Positions 1 through 7,273 of a DNA stretch of 64,000 nt are shown piece after piece; positions within the stretch are counted from its first letter, which is position 1; each line of letters starts with the position of its first letter. The notes under the pieces are model-generated. The model did no database searches, was not told the origin of the DNA, and worked only from the letters and a program-made list of their open reading frames with translations. Source of the DNA: Robbsia sp. KACC 23696 (lineage in GTDB: Bacteria; Pseudomonadota; Gammaproteobacteria; Burkholderiales; Burkholderiaceae); contig NZ_CP156626.1 of the NCBI RefSeq assembly GCF_039852015.1, positions 558,001 through 622,000 of the forward strand, written 5' to 3'. The position numbers were made by a program, and so were the translations under genes.

Positions 1-245
1 CTTCCCTCATGAAATTGACCTGGATTGATGACGCAAATGGTGCCTTGGCGCATCACCGCACGTTTGCCGTCCCCATCAAGAAAAGCCTGCGCACCTCGCT
101 CGATCACGCCAAGCGCAAACTCGTCATGCGCGTGCGGGGGGAAACTATGAGTGCGATAACTTGCGCTCAGGAATTCGGCGTTGGCGAATCCAGGCTCGCG
201 CCAATGTAGCGCTTGATTGGGGCGATTAATGCGAGGGGTCCGCAT
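1..245 (-). CDS. AraC-family transcriptional regulator, N-terminal part (cut by window edge)
   Basis: Partial gene: about 81 codons from an ATG at 245 run off the left edge. The translation reads like the N-terminal cupin (AraC_binding) domain of AraC-family activators: a His-x-His pair (H38, H40) followed by the typical FALGVIERG strand, then INPGQFHEG near residue 73-81, where the family has a Pro-Gly-x-x-His-x-Gly turn. This domain binds a small ligand; the DNA-binding HTH pair expected near the C-terminus lies outside the window. No good Shine-Dalgarno precedes the ATG, so the exact start is uncertain. The opposite strand (9-209) is also open but has no recognisable features and is probably a shadow. 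Confidence 0.7.
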   Translation of the reverse strand, partial: MRTPRINRPNQALHWREPGFANAEFLSASYRTHSFPPHAHDEFALGVIERGAQAFLDGDGKRAVMRQGTICVINPGQFHEG

Positions 246-718
246 GGGGGGGCACTCGTGGGCGGGTGACGACGGCCACTAATTCTAATGCACTTCTGCC
301 GCAGCAATGTAATTGCTTTGGCAATCTTTGGAACTCTTACGTGCCGTTAGGTGTTCTTCAAAGGCCGCTCTGCGAGGCTTAGAGGTAAGCGTCCGGTGAT
401 CTGCTGGATGGACGCTCACTCTTTTGCCTCGCACCTGCCGTCACAGTCATCGCGGAGGCATCAGTCCCGAGGCCTTTGAGCTAGCCTCGGCGTGAGGGTT
501 CAATCTGCTTTCCGTACCGGGGGAAGTCCACACTGTCAAAAATATGGACGTAAGTGAACGGCCATGGTCCGCGCTATACATGCTAGAAAAGCACGAACCA
601 TGAAATCAATATTCGCGACGGAACAAACATTGCTTATAGGGAAATCGATTCGCACTTCCTAAGGAAGACTGTCGGTCTTCGCCGACGTGCGGGCAATATC
701 ACAAAGAGGAGACTCGCG
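246..718. other. intergenic, no gene seen
   Basis: About 470 bases with no convincing reading frame on either strand. It should contain the promoters of the leftward AraC-type gene and of the rightward DUF4142 gene. Composition is more AT-rich and uneven than after 6.3 kb. I see no clear repeat or tRNA. Confidence 0.5.
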
Positions 719-1273
719 ATGATCCACCGAAACTATCTGCCGACCGTCCTAGCCACGTTCGTAATGTGTGCTGCCATTTTGCCAGCGTCGGGATACGCTG
801 CTACCGCGGAATCCAGTGCTACGACGGCGAACGATTTGCCTGAGCCGGACAAATCATTTGTTCAAGCTGCGACCATGGCTTCGAGTAACGAGATTACGGC
901 CGGCGATTTCGCGCTTAATAAATCACACAATACTGATGTTGAAAATTATGCTAAACGAATGATGTCGGAACATCGGATTATGGCAGTAAAACTGAAAGCT
1001 GCGGTCCCGTTGTCGGCACGTGCGCCCATGGGGAATGTTGATGCCGCGATGGTTAATGCCCTAAAAGATAAGCAAAGTGATGCGTTCAATATGGCATATA
1101 TCAAAACCGTGGCGCTTGAGGGACACAAGACGGCAATTGCGGCTTTTGAAAACGAAGCGAGTAACGGCAAGAACAGCAGCCTTCGCGCATTCGCCGCAAA
1201 GCAACTGCCGGAGCTCCGTGAGCATTACCGCATGGCGCAGGAGCTGGCTAAAAAGAATCACGTGCTCGAATGA
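719..1273 (+). CDS. DUF4142 family exported protein
   Basis: 184 aa. Residues 1-28 form a signal peptide (basic start, hydrophobic core, ASGYAA cleavage region), so the protein is periplasmic or outer-membrane associated. Residues 42-180 match DUF4142: a ferritin-like helical bundle with FVQAATMASSNEITAGDFAL at the start, the conserved MMSEHRIM helix (residues 81-88), and a final LPELREHYRMAQEL helix. The family is often linked to stress or biofilm conditions, but its biochemical role is unknown. The start is set by an AGAGGAG ribosome site about 8 bases upstream. It stands alone, with long non-coding flanks on both sides. Confidence 0.85.
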   Translation: MIHRNYLPTVLATFVMCAAILPASGYAATAESSATTANDLPEPDKSFVQAATMASSNEITAGDFALNKSHNTDVENYAKRMMSEHRIMAVKLKAAVPLSARAPMGNVDAAMVNALKDKQSDAFNMAYIKTVALEGHKTAIAAFENEASNGKNSSLRAFAAKQLPELREHYRMAQELAKKNHVLE

Positions 1274-1517
1274 CAACGCCCTTTATGGCGTAAGTTACCG
1301 ACGGAAAGATTTGCAGGCATATATGGTGTAACGCGATCGCGGAAGCTGGGGCAAAGGGCGGTACCGTGTTCGAGTTAGGAACCTGATCGCCCGGGGAGAA
1401 ACGTCGATCATCGCTGATGGATTCCAAATAATGATGCGTCGCGTGGGATGCAACCCCAACTTGTCGCTGCGTGAGCGACGATGCGGGTGATGCGTCTATT
1501 CTCAGGGAGACCACGCG

Positions 1518-1625
1518 ATGTCGGACTGCGAACGCCTTGTGCTTGATGTTCCAGGCGTCGATTATCGCGGGTACCGGTCGAAAGCTGTTGCGTTTGGCGT
1601 GACACTCATAGACATCGTCTGCTGA
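1518..1625 (+). CDS. possible 35-aa small protein
   Basis: A short frame (MSDCERLVLDVPGVDYRGYR...) begins with ATG at 1518, eight bases after a GGGAGA ribosome-site-like sequence, and ends at 1625 with TGA. No family is recognised. It is the only small frame with a reasonable ribosome site in the 590-base gap between the DUF4142 gene and the 1861 ORF. It could equally be chance; the rest of that gap (1274-1517, 1626-1860) shows nothing I can interpret. Confidence 0.25.
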   Translation: MSDCERLVLDVPGVDYRGYRSKAVAFGVTLIDIVC

Positions 1626-1860
1626 TTGCTACGTAGATCTGACTTGTGATCTTTTACGCAAAGTTCGTCGGGAATCGTGACGTAAGGCGGAGGGCCAACA
1701 AGATTCTTCCTTCCGTATCCTAAGCGTCAGAAAACAGGTCACAGCTTACCCCTTAGACCCCACAGGACTACACCGTCTTCTCGACTGCAAGCACAGTTAC
1801 AAAGCCTTGCTTGCCAAAGTATTAAGGTCTGTTAGTGTCTGACAACCTGGAGGATTAAAA

Positions 1861-2064
1861 ATGGTAACGATCAATGCGATGCAACTCTTCGATGGTGCGG
1901 CGCAGCATGGGATGGGAGACAGCCCTCGCGCGGAACTTTTTGCCAGTTGGATAAGCCGCAATCGCGAACTACTCGATACAAGTGATCTACACCTTCTGCT
2001 GTCAATTGGACAAGATATCCTTCGCGCAGAGCAAGAATATGTATGGGGTAAAAATCCAAATTGA
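1861..2064 (+). CDS. small hypothetical protein (67 aa)
   Basis: 67 aa, acidic to neutral, probably alpha-helical (SWISRNRELLDTSDLHLLLSIGQDILRAEQEY). The ATG follows a strong GGAGG ribosome site at the right distance (ctggaggattaaaa-ATG), which is the main reason to call it. No signal peptide, membrane segment or metal motif is visible, and I do not recognise a family. It may be co-transcribed with the tiny membrane ORF that starts 22 bases after its stop. Confidence 0.5.
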   Translation: MVTINAMQLFDGAAQHGMGDSPRAELFASWISRNRELLDTSDLHLLLSIGQDILRAEQEYVWGKNPN

Positions 2065-2085
2065 GATTCGGCGGTTGGTAAGCGT

Positions 2086-2223
2086 ATGGAATTTATAAAT
2101 TTTTATTTCTTCGCGGCTGCATCTATCGGATCATTTGGGCTCCCGATTTTGTCGTGGATTAAAGGTCTAAAGAGGTGTGGCGTCGGCGGGATCTTCACGC
2201 TCTGGCCCTCGAAGTCAATGTAG
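2086..2223 (+). CDS. possible 45-aa single-pass membrane peptide
   Basis: A 45-codon frame starts 22 bases after the preceding ORF. Residues 3-25 are strongly hydrophobic and aromatic (FINFYFFAAASIGSFGLPIL), followed by a basic stretch (KGLKR), which fits a one-helix membrane peptide with the C-terminus inside. The ribosome site is weak. It overlaps no other call. Possible identities include a toxin-like or holin-like peptide, but nothing in the sequence decides that. Confidence 0.3.
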   Translation: MEFINFYFFAAASIGSFGLPILSWIKGLKRCGVGGIFTLWPSKSM

Positions 2224-2279
2224 GTCTTGCCTGGCTGCTGTTGGACTATATAGAGCTCCAGTCTGTTCCTGTGAACGAC

Positions 2280-2684
2280 TCACTCGTCGTGATGCGCTAC
2301 GCGGGAAGCGCCCGCGCCTTCCAGAATCAATTCCAGCTTTTCTATCTCACCCTCCGTCGCGTCGACGCGAACCGATAAGAAGATCGGCGTCTTGTTGGTG
2401 CGTTCTCTAGTAGGCTCACTCCCTCCCGAAACGGCTTCGCTGTGATCTTCGGCATGAAAAAGCTTAGCGACGATCGCGCCAAAGTGCCCTAGCGGGCCAT
2501 CCTTCGACATAGGTGTTTCGGCGCCCTGTACTTTTTCACTCAACTTCGGATCTTTTTTCTCAGGCGTTGTGAGGCTGGGATAAGTGTCAATTTTTGCCAT
2601 CGAAACGTCAGCGGCCACTAGCTTGTTGATTGCTGCTTTAGCTTCGACTTCCGAATCAAACTCCCCGATCACTATTTTCGTCAT
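2280..2684 (-). CDS. hypothetical protein, similar in layout to general-stress YflT-like proteins
   Basis: About 134 aa. I start it at the second in-frame ATG (2684), because the GGAG within the upstream codons sits about 8 bases before it; an ATG at 2696 is the alternative. The N-terminus MTKIVIGEFDSEVEAKAAINKL resembles the beta-alpha start of heat-induced/general stress 17M (YflT) domains, and the C-terminal half (FLSVRVDATEGEIEKLELILEGAGA) has the matching second strand-helix. The middle is charged and probably disordered. The assignment is weak and based only on the pattern of the strands. It is monocistronic and soluble. Confidence 0.55.
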   Translation of the reverse strand: MTKIVIGEFDSEVEAKAAINKLVAADVSMAKIDTYPSLTTPEKKDPKLSEKVQGAETPMSKDGPLGHFGAIVAKLFHAEDHSEAVSGGSEPTRERTNKTPIFLSVRVDATEGEIEKLELILEGAGASRVAHHDE

Positions 2685-2916
2685 GTCTGGCTCCATCTGA
2701 ATCGAGTGGATTTGTTAGATTGGGTGCTGGCTTGTAGTTCGGCAACTTGCACCGCAACTCCCATTGAACACACAGCAAGACTTGCACCCAATGCTAGATA
2801 TTTATTTTTCGACACCTTGGGAATGGACCCTACGGAGGAGTCTGACGCGTGAAACGAAGACCAAATTGATCCACGAGAATGGCGCATCTAGACGGAGCGT
2901 GCGACCTTTCCGTCCG

Positions 2917-3486
2917 CTACTGCGCCTTCACGCCATCGGACGCTAGTAGCAGCGGCATCCAAACTTTGTCCACGATTTCTTCGATCGAAGCCTCTGAAAC
3001 CGGGCGCAAGGTCATGTAAATATCGTGGCGTAGCAGGTCATATGGCAGGTCGATCACACGGGCGCAAGTCGGGAAGTCGCGAAGTTCTCCGCGTTTGACC
3101 CCGCGCTCGACGAACGTTTCAAAAGCCGCTTTTCCGTTTCGTTTCAACGACTGTCTCAGGTCGCTAAAACTCGATCCCGTTTGGCGGAAGTACGTCATCA
3201 ACTGCGCGCCGATGAGTGCTGTCGAATCCTCACGGGTCTGATTAGTGTTGCGTGAGAATTCCAGCGCATCGTCGCGAAGATTCCCGGTATCGGGAAGATG
3301 AATGGGCTGTTTTCTCAAGTGATCGGGCACCGCCGCGAGCAGTAGGCTCGCTCGATCAGAGCAGCGCGGATAGATCACTGGACGACTGGTCTCTGCACGC
3401 GCCGCGACGGCTTCATATGTAGAGCCGTCATATCCTGTTTCGACCAAGACACTCCAGGCGGCGTCCATGATTGCTGGCTCCAACAC
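2917..3486 (-). CDS. TetR/AcrR family transcriptional regulator
   Basis: About 189 aa from a GTG start (an in-frame TAG lies 39 bases further upstream, so it cannot be much longer). The N-terminal HTH is recognisable: IMDAAWSVLVETGYDGSTYEAVAARAETSRPVIYPRCSDRASLL, where the family usually has xxLYxxFxxKxxL. The C-terminal two thirds is the all-helical ligand/dimer domain, including LMTYFRQTG and a YDLLRHDIYMTLRP segment typical of TetR_C members that control efflux or detoxification genes. The N-terminal arm before the HTH is unusually short. Its target is not evident; no operator-like repeat stands out in the short gap to the 3539 ORF. Confidence 0.75.
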   Translation of the reverse strand: MLEPAIMDAAWSVLVETGYDGSTYEAVAARAETSRPVIYPRCSDRASLLLAAVPDHLRKQPIHLPDTGNLRDDALEFSRNTNQTREDSTALIGAQLMTYFRQTGSSFSDLRQSLKRNGKAAFETFVERGVKRGELRDFPTCARVIDLPYDLLRHDIYMTLRPVSEASIEEIVDKVWMPLLLASDGVKAQ

Positions 3487-3538
3487 AGTACCTAAGCTGT
3501 TAGTGACGGCGAATAAGTACTGAGAATCCTATATCGCG

Positions 3539-3877
3539 GTGATGGGATCCCCACGAATGCTGTCGAACAGCACGATCCAGTTCGAAATCAGAGATCCCGC
3601 ATCCACTTCGCTGAAGAACCTCCTGGAGAACAGCGCAGTGCTATTTTTCGCATACGTACCTGGAGCACGAGCGCGAGATTATTTTGCCGCACGCGTGCAT
3701 GCGCAGGCGAGCCAGATATTGACCTCAGGGGAATTATTCGAGTCGATCCAAGAGGGGATCAGAGCCCGGTTTGGTGATGCGAGGGCGGAAGAGCTGCACG
3801 CCACGGTGATATGCACGGTCACGAAGGTCCGCCCGGTCGTGGATCGGGGGCAATTATGGAACGAGAGTGCTGACTAA
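3539..3877 (+). CDS. hypothetical protein (112 aa), divergent from the TetR gene
   Basis: 112 aa with no recognised domain. Sequence such as LLENSAVLFFAYVPGARARDYFAARVHAQASQIL suggests a compact alpha/beta protein without signal peptide or membrane helix. An internal ATG at 3557 is an alternative start. It lies divergently 52 bases from the TetR regulator, which is the common arrangement for a TetR target, but the product gives no hint of transport or detoxification. Codon use looks less G+C-rich than the genes after 6.3 kb. Confidence 0.4.
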   Translation: MMGSPRMLSNSTIQFEIRDPASTSLKNLLENSAVLFFAYVPGARARDYFAARVHAQASQILTSGELFESIQEGIRARFGDARAEELHATVICTVTKVRPVVDRGQLWNESAD

Positions 3878-4124
3878 CCAAGTCGCGGCGCCCGTGGCCC
3901 GGACGTAAAACCAGGGTAGTCACAAGTCAGTGCATGAAACGCGGCTGGTTGGACTCCCCGGTAGTACCGGGGGACGTCGTAAATCACGCGTATGTGTGTG
4001 TCGGCAACAGGTCGTGTGTATCGAGGACGTCATTGTCGATCTCCATGTCCTACGAAGATACCTACATCGCATCAATTCGCAAAAAACGAAGTGCCGCTCG
4101 AATACCCGAGACGCCAACGAATTT

Positions 4125-4138
4125 TCAGACTAGTCTGA
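4125..4138. promoter_or_regulatory. 14-bp perfect palindrome
   Basis: TCAGACTAGTCTGA reads the same on both strands. It lies at the left border of the hairpin-rich block before the 4394 ORF and could be an operator. No matching copy was noticed elsewhere. Confidence 0.35.
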
Positions 4139-4173
4139 TTGCTGCGGCGCTGCTCTGAACGCTATCCTGGCTC

Positions 4174-4368
4174 GGTCACCTTAACCAAGGTGATCAGGTT
4201 TAGTAGCCTGAATACCAGTAAGGGAATCAATCTATTCGGATTGATTCCCGCAGTGTTGCACGTCCTATGGGCGGGCATTGCGAGGGAGCCGCAAGGCTGC
4301 CGGGTTTATTACTGGTCTCGGTCTACTAATCCTTTCATTGTTCGCCCACCATTTTCAAACTTGGTGGG
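4174..4368 (+). ncRNA. hairpin-rich leader or small structured RNA
   Basis: Three strong stem-loops in a row: 4174-4195 (nine pairs including one G-T, four-base loop AACC), 4222-4249 (eleven perfect pairs, six-base loop) and 4345-4368 (seven perfect pairs CCCACCA/TGGTGGG, ten-base loop). Between them, AGCC-GCAA-GGCT at about 4288-4299 forms a GNRA-type tetraloop hairpin. The last stem ends 25 bases before the start codon of the 4394 ORF. The block could be a structured 5' leader, a stand-alone RNA, or inverted repeats bound by protein. I cannot match it to a known RNA family by eye. Confidence 0.4.
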
Positions 4369-4393
4369 TCGACACACATAAAAGGACCGCGCC

Positions 4394-4651
4394 ATGCATA
4401 CCATCCCACCTGCCGCACTTCCTCTGCATGCTCAATCAGACGCGTTTTACGACCGCGTCGACACGCTCTCGATCAAACTTCTTCGCGTTATTAAAACTCT
4501 GCGCCTGCACGCCGATTTGGCCGGTGTGGACGACTCACGCGAGGTTACCCTCGATGCCGAAACGATCGGCATTGCGATGGATGGCATCGCCGACGATCTT
4601 GATGAAGCGCGAGTAACGCTATTGGGATTGGCGAAGCCAATAAAACACTGA
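4394..4651 (+). CDS. small hypothetical protein (85 aa)
   Basis: 85 aa. The ATG follows an AAAGGA ribosome site at good spacing (4381-4386). The protein is mostly helical and acidic in its second half (LDAETIGIAMDGIADDLDEARVTLLGL), with no signal peptide or membrane helix. I recognise no family. Its notable feature is context: it directly follows the cluster of strong hairpins at 4174-4368, so translation may be controlled by that RNA. Followed by about 490 bases (4652-5138) in which I see no gene. Confidence 0.5.
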   Translation: MHTIPPAALPLHAQSDAFYDRVDTLSIKLLRVIKTLRLHADLAGVDDSREVTLDAETIGIAMDGIADDLDEARVTLLGLAKPIKH

Positions 4652-5138
4652 GAAGGTGTTCGCATGCTGGCCAGTACATCGCTTTCGCAGAACCCCGAGG
4701 CAGACCGCATCACATTGCGGGCGATTCAATGCCTAACCCCATGACCGTCGTTAAAAGTGGTGGTTCCCTGTGTTACTCCCGTCAGATAGGCGGGCGCAGC
4801 GGCCGGTTACAAGTATCCTTATGTGGATTCCTGTGATGGATGAAAGCCGATGACTGCCCTCCACTTAAGCTTACGCACTCCTCGAGGCAAGGCCGCACAT
4901 TGACCTGATCGAACTAGGCGAAATCCATCGTAAAGCTGCTTGGGCTTTTTGATTCCGTCGGGCTCGAACGCCTAGCGCTGTCTTTGGGACATGCACGCAC
5001 GCGAGAGTCAAACGCTCGGACCCAGCGCTGACGTATTCGATGTTGGAATATTCGCCCTAACAGGGGCGCACACCATCGGAAGATGGAACGCGATACAGCA
5101 CGGTGCATTTGAGAGTCTGCTAGCGTACTCGGTCGGCA
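4652..5138. other. intergenic, no gene seen
   Basis: About 490 bases between the 85-aa ORF and the end of the leucine-rich-repeat gene. Short frames exist on both strands but none has a ribosome site plus a protein-like composition. No terminator with a T-run was found. Confidence 0.45.
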
Positions 5139-5984
5139 CTACAGCAAGATCGTTTTGCCTATTTCCTGGGACAATGCAGTCAGCCTTTCTCGATCCGGTT
5201 TTTCCAATTGGTTCCAGCGTAGATCTACCGATTTCAACGTACTGTTTTCACGCAGCGCAGCGGATAGGGTCGATATCGCTTTAGGATGCATTGCCAATCC
5301 GTTGCCGCGAAGGTCGATCGAGGTCAGACTTGTGTTTTCGCGTAGTACGCCAGCTATAGCCTCGGCGACTTGGATACTGCTTCCTAGATAATTCGCGCTC
5401 AAATCAACCGAAGTCAAGCTGCTGTTCATACGCAGAGCACCTGCTATGGCACGCACGCAATCCGAGAGACATGGCCCGAGCCAGTTGTAGCTCAGGTTAA
5501 TCGAGGTCAGGGTGTCATTCTCACTCAGTGCAACTGCTATCGCTTGCGTACTTTCCCAGCAGAATCCCAAAGAAGCGTTGCGCAGATTAAGGGACGTCAG
5601 TGCGCGATGACCACGTAGCACCTCTGCTATCGTCCGAGCACTATCAGGAGACAGGCCGAAGCCGATGTTGTTGACGATAAGCTGTTTCAGTGACCGATAG
5701 CGGCTGATTTTGAGCGATGATATGGCGCGCGGATCTGTAATCGCCAGGCACCGTATTGTGCCCTTTGCAACATCGCAAAACCACACAGAAGTCTCTCGAA
5801 AACGCTTACGGACTTCGGGGCCACCTATCGTCGCAATCAGTGACGCAAGCTCTGCGGGAAGAGAGGTCAGTTCCGCCTGTCTCACGCACGTCGACGAATC
5901 CGGAGGCGATTCCGCAGCAGCAGTAGCCGGCGATGATTCGGGAGAATAATAAGAAATACTGCTACCACCGCGGCTGATATCCAT
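5139..5984 (-). CDS. leucine-rich-repeat protein with F-box-like N-terminus; candidate type III effector
   Basis: 281 aa from ATG 5984, chosen because GAGG lies six bases upstream; an ATG at 6026 would add 14 residues. The first ~40 residues are rich in Ser, Pro and Ala, with no hydrophobic signal, as in many type III effectors. Residues ~40-80 (LTSLPAELASLIATIGGPEVRKRF...) have the LP-x-E-L...I start of an F-box-like region. From residue ~95 to the C-terminus run at least five ~30-residue repeats of the RNase-inhibitor type (pattern ALRENSSLTSVDLSANYLG). An F-box plus LRR layout recalls GALA effectors of Ralstonia, which engage plant SCF ubiquitin ligases. No hrp promoter box was found upstream, so secretion is inference. 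Confidence 0.65.
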   Translation of the reverse strand: MDISRGGSSISYYSPESSPATAAAESPPDSSTCVRQAELTSLPAELASLIATIGGPEVRKRFRETSVWFCDVAKGTIRCLAITDPRAISSLKISRYRSLKQLIVNNIGFGLSPDSARTIAEVLRGHRALTSLNLRNASLGFCWESTQAIAVALSENDTLTSINLSYNWLGPCLSDCVRAIAGALRMNSSLTSVDLSANYLGSSIQVAEAIAGVLRENTSLTSIDLRGNGLAMHPKAISTLSAALRENSTLKSVDLRWNQLEKPDRERLTALSQEIGKTILL

Positions 5985-6307
5985 AATCGCCTCAGTCATC
6001 GTCATGATAAGCGTCGACGCTAACATACTGGCTCAGCGCTATCGCATACGCAGACGAAGTCCCGAACCAAAAGCAGTTCCATTCGTGCTGTTTGTCCGGA
6101 AAAAGCGGTCGCGTTCCGGATTCACGAAGACATGTGCGAGATTTGTCTGTCCCTTAATGAATGAGTCTCAGAATCTTCTCGACGCGCATCCAATGGGGAT
6201 ATCAAACATCAGCGCGATGGACCCCGCACAGCCTGGGCGCTAGATCGCACTGCACCGCAGGTGAGTCTGTTCCGTCCAATGCGGCCGGCTCCTGGAGCAT
6301 ATTGCTT
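5985..6307. other. intergenic between LRR gene and ompW, no gene seen
   Basis: About 320 bases holding the promoter of the leftward LRR gene. I looked for a PIP/hrp-box (TTCGB-N15-TTCGB) on the minus strand and found only scattered TTCG half-sites without the right spacing. Confidence 0.4.
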
Positions 6308-6910
6308 TTAAAACGTCGTCCCCACACCCACGCCCACCACCCACGGATCGATCTTCAATGTCCCGAGTGACGCTCCTCCCAGCGTCGGATCCGTGCGCAT
6401 CCACAACTTCTTCAAATCGAGATTGACGAAGATCCGCTTGCTCACCTGCACGTCCACACCAATCTGCAACGCGGGCCCGAAGCTATTGCGCTTTACGCCA
6501 ACGCCTTCACCGCCATAGCTGAGCTTGTCGTTATAAAACCAGCTGTAGTTAACCCCCGCACCCACATACGGTCGCACCTTACCTTCCGGATTAAAGTGCC
6601 ACTGCGCCGTCAAAGTTGGCGGCAACACGCTCAGGCCGCCCAAGCTGCCCGCATTTGATGTCACCTTATGGCGCGATGTCCCCAGGATCAATTCCACGCC
6701 GATATGCTTGCGGACCATATACGTGAAATCGATTTCCGGCACCGTGGCCTCGTTTACCGACGTACCGAGCGCGGACAAGGTGCCGCTCGTATGGACGTCC
6801 GGCCGAATGCTGACGGCTCGCACCCGCGCAATGATGTCGCCTTGATCGGCGAAGCTGGCAGTACTGGCAAGTAAGCCGAGCACGGCTGCGGCGATTTTAA
6901 GATGCTTCAC
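6308..6910 (-). CDS. ompW: OmpW family outer-membrane protein
   Basis: 200 aa starting at GTG 6910, with AAGGGTG upstream. A signal peptide (KHLKIAAAVLGLLASTASFA, cleavage after residue ~21) leads to the mature start DQGDIIARVRAVSIRPD, which is typical of OmpW. The remaining sequence is an eight-stranded barrel with WHFNPEGKVRPYVGAGVNYSWF in the middle and a terminal strand GVGVGTTF ending in Phe, the signal for BAM assembly. OmpW channels carry small hydrophobic compounds across the outer membrane. The gene is divergent from cydAB, and a perfect FNR/ANR box lies between them; OmpW is known to respond to oxygen through FNR in enterics. A longer open frame extends upstream but lacks protein-like sequence. 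Confidence 0.9.
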   Translation of the reverse strand: MKHLKIAAAVLGLLASTASFADQGDIIARVRAVSIRPDVHTSGTLSALGTSVNEATVPEIDFTYMVRKHIGVELILGTSRHKVTSNAGSLGGLSVLPPTLTAQWHFNPEGKVRPYVGAGVNYSWFYNDKLSYGGEGVGVKRNSFGPALQIGVDVQVSKRIFVNLDLKKLWMRTDPTLGGASLGTLKIDPWVVGVGVGTTF

Positions 6911-7096
6911 GCTGATCACCCTTGAAAGAAACACGGTCTCGTTTTCGACGGAGCCATCTTCTTCCAACGGATCTTGCCCGGCGTTGACCTTCGTCAAGTT
7001 ATGACTGTTGCGGCAAGTATTCTCGACCCGCTCTCGGAGCAACGCGTCGCCCGCGCAACGCGGCGTCGTTCTGTCGCATGGGCCGCGGTGCCGGAC

Positions 7097-7110
7097 TTGA
7101 TGTAGATCAA
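7097..7110. promoter_or_regulatory. FNR/ANR-type binding site
   Basis: TTGATGTAGATCAA is a perfect match to the consensus TTGAT-N4-ATCAA of FNR/ANR/DNR regulators. Its centre (7103.5) lies 41-42 bases before a plausible start near 7145, with CATACT at 7133-7138 as the -10, the class II activation geometry toward cydA. It also lies about 190 bases before the ompW start on the other strand. Confidence 0.8.
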
Positions 7111-7273
7111 GCTTTGCGCGCATTGCCGCGCCCATACTCCGCTTGTCCATTTATGGGATGACAGGAAAGCGACTTTCTGCTCGATTTTCATACAACCGCC
7201 GCTCACGACCGTCGCATGAATTCTCGATAAAAGTTGGCCGCTGAACGAATATTGGCTTCGGGGAGCAAGGCTC

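Noticed and set aside
9-209. 66-aa rightward open frame
   Set aside because: The opposite strand gives a clear AraC-type cupin; the rightward frame has no recognisable content.
4174-4368. Known phage C4 antisense RNA or riboswitch
   Set aside because: The stems and loops do not match any class I can recall with certainty; kept only as an unnamed structured region.
5985-6307. hrp/PIP-box before the LRR gene
   Set aside because: TTCG half-sites exist but without the 15-16-base spacing.
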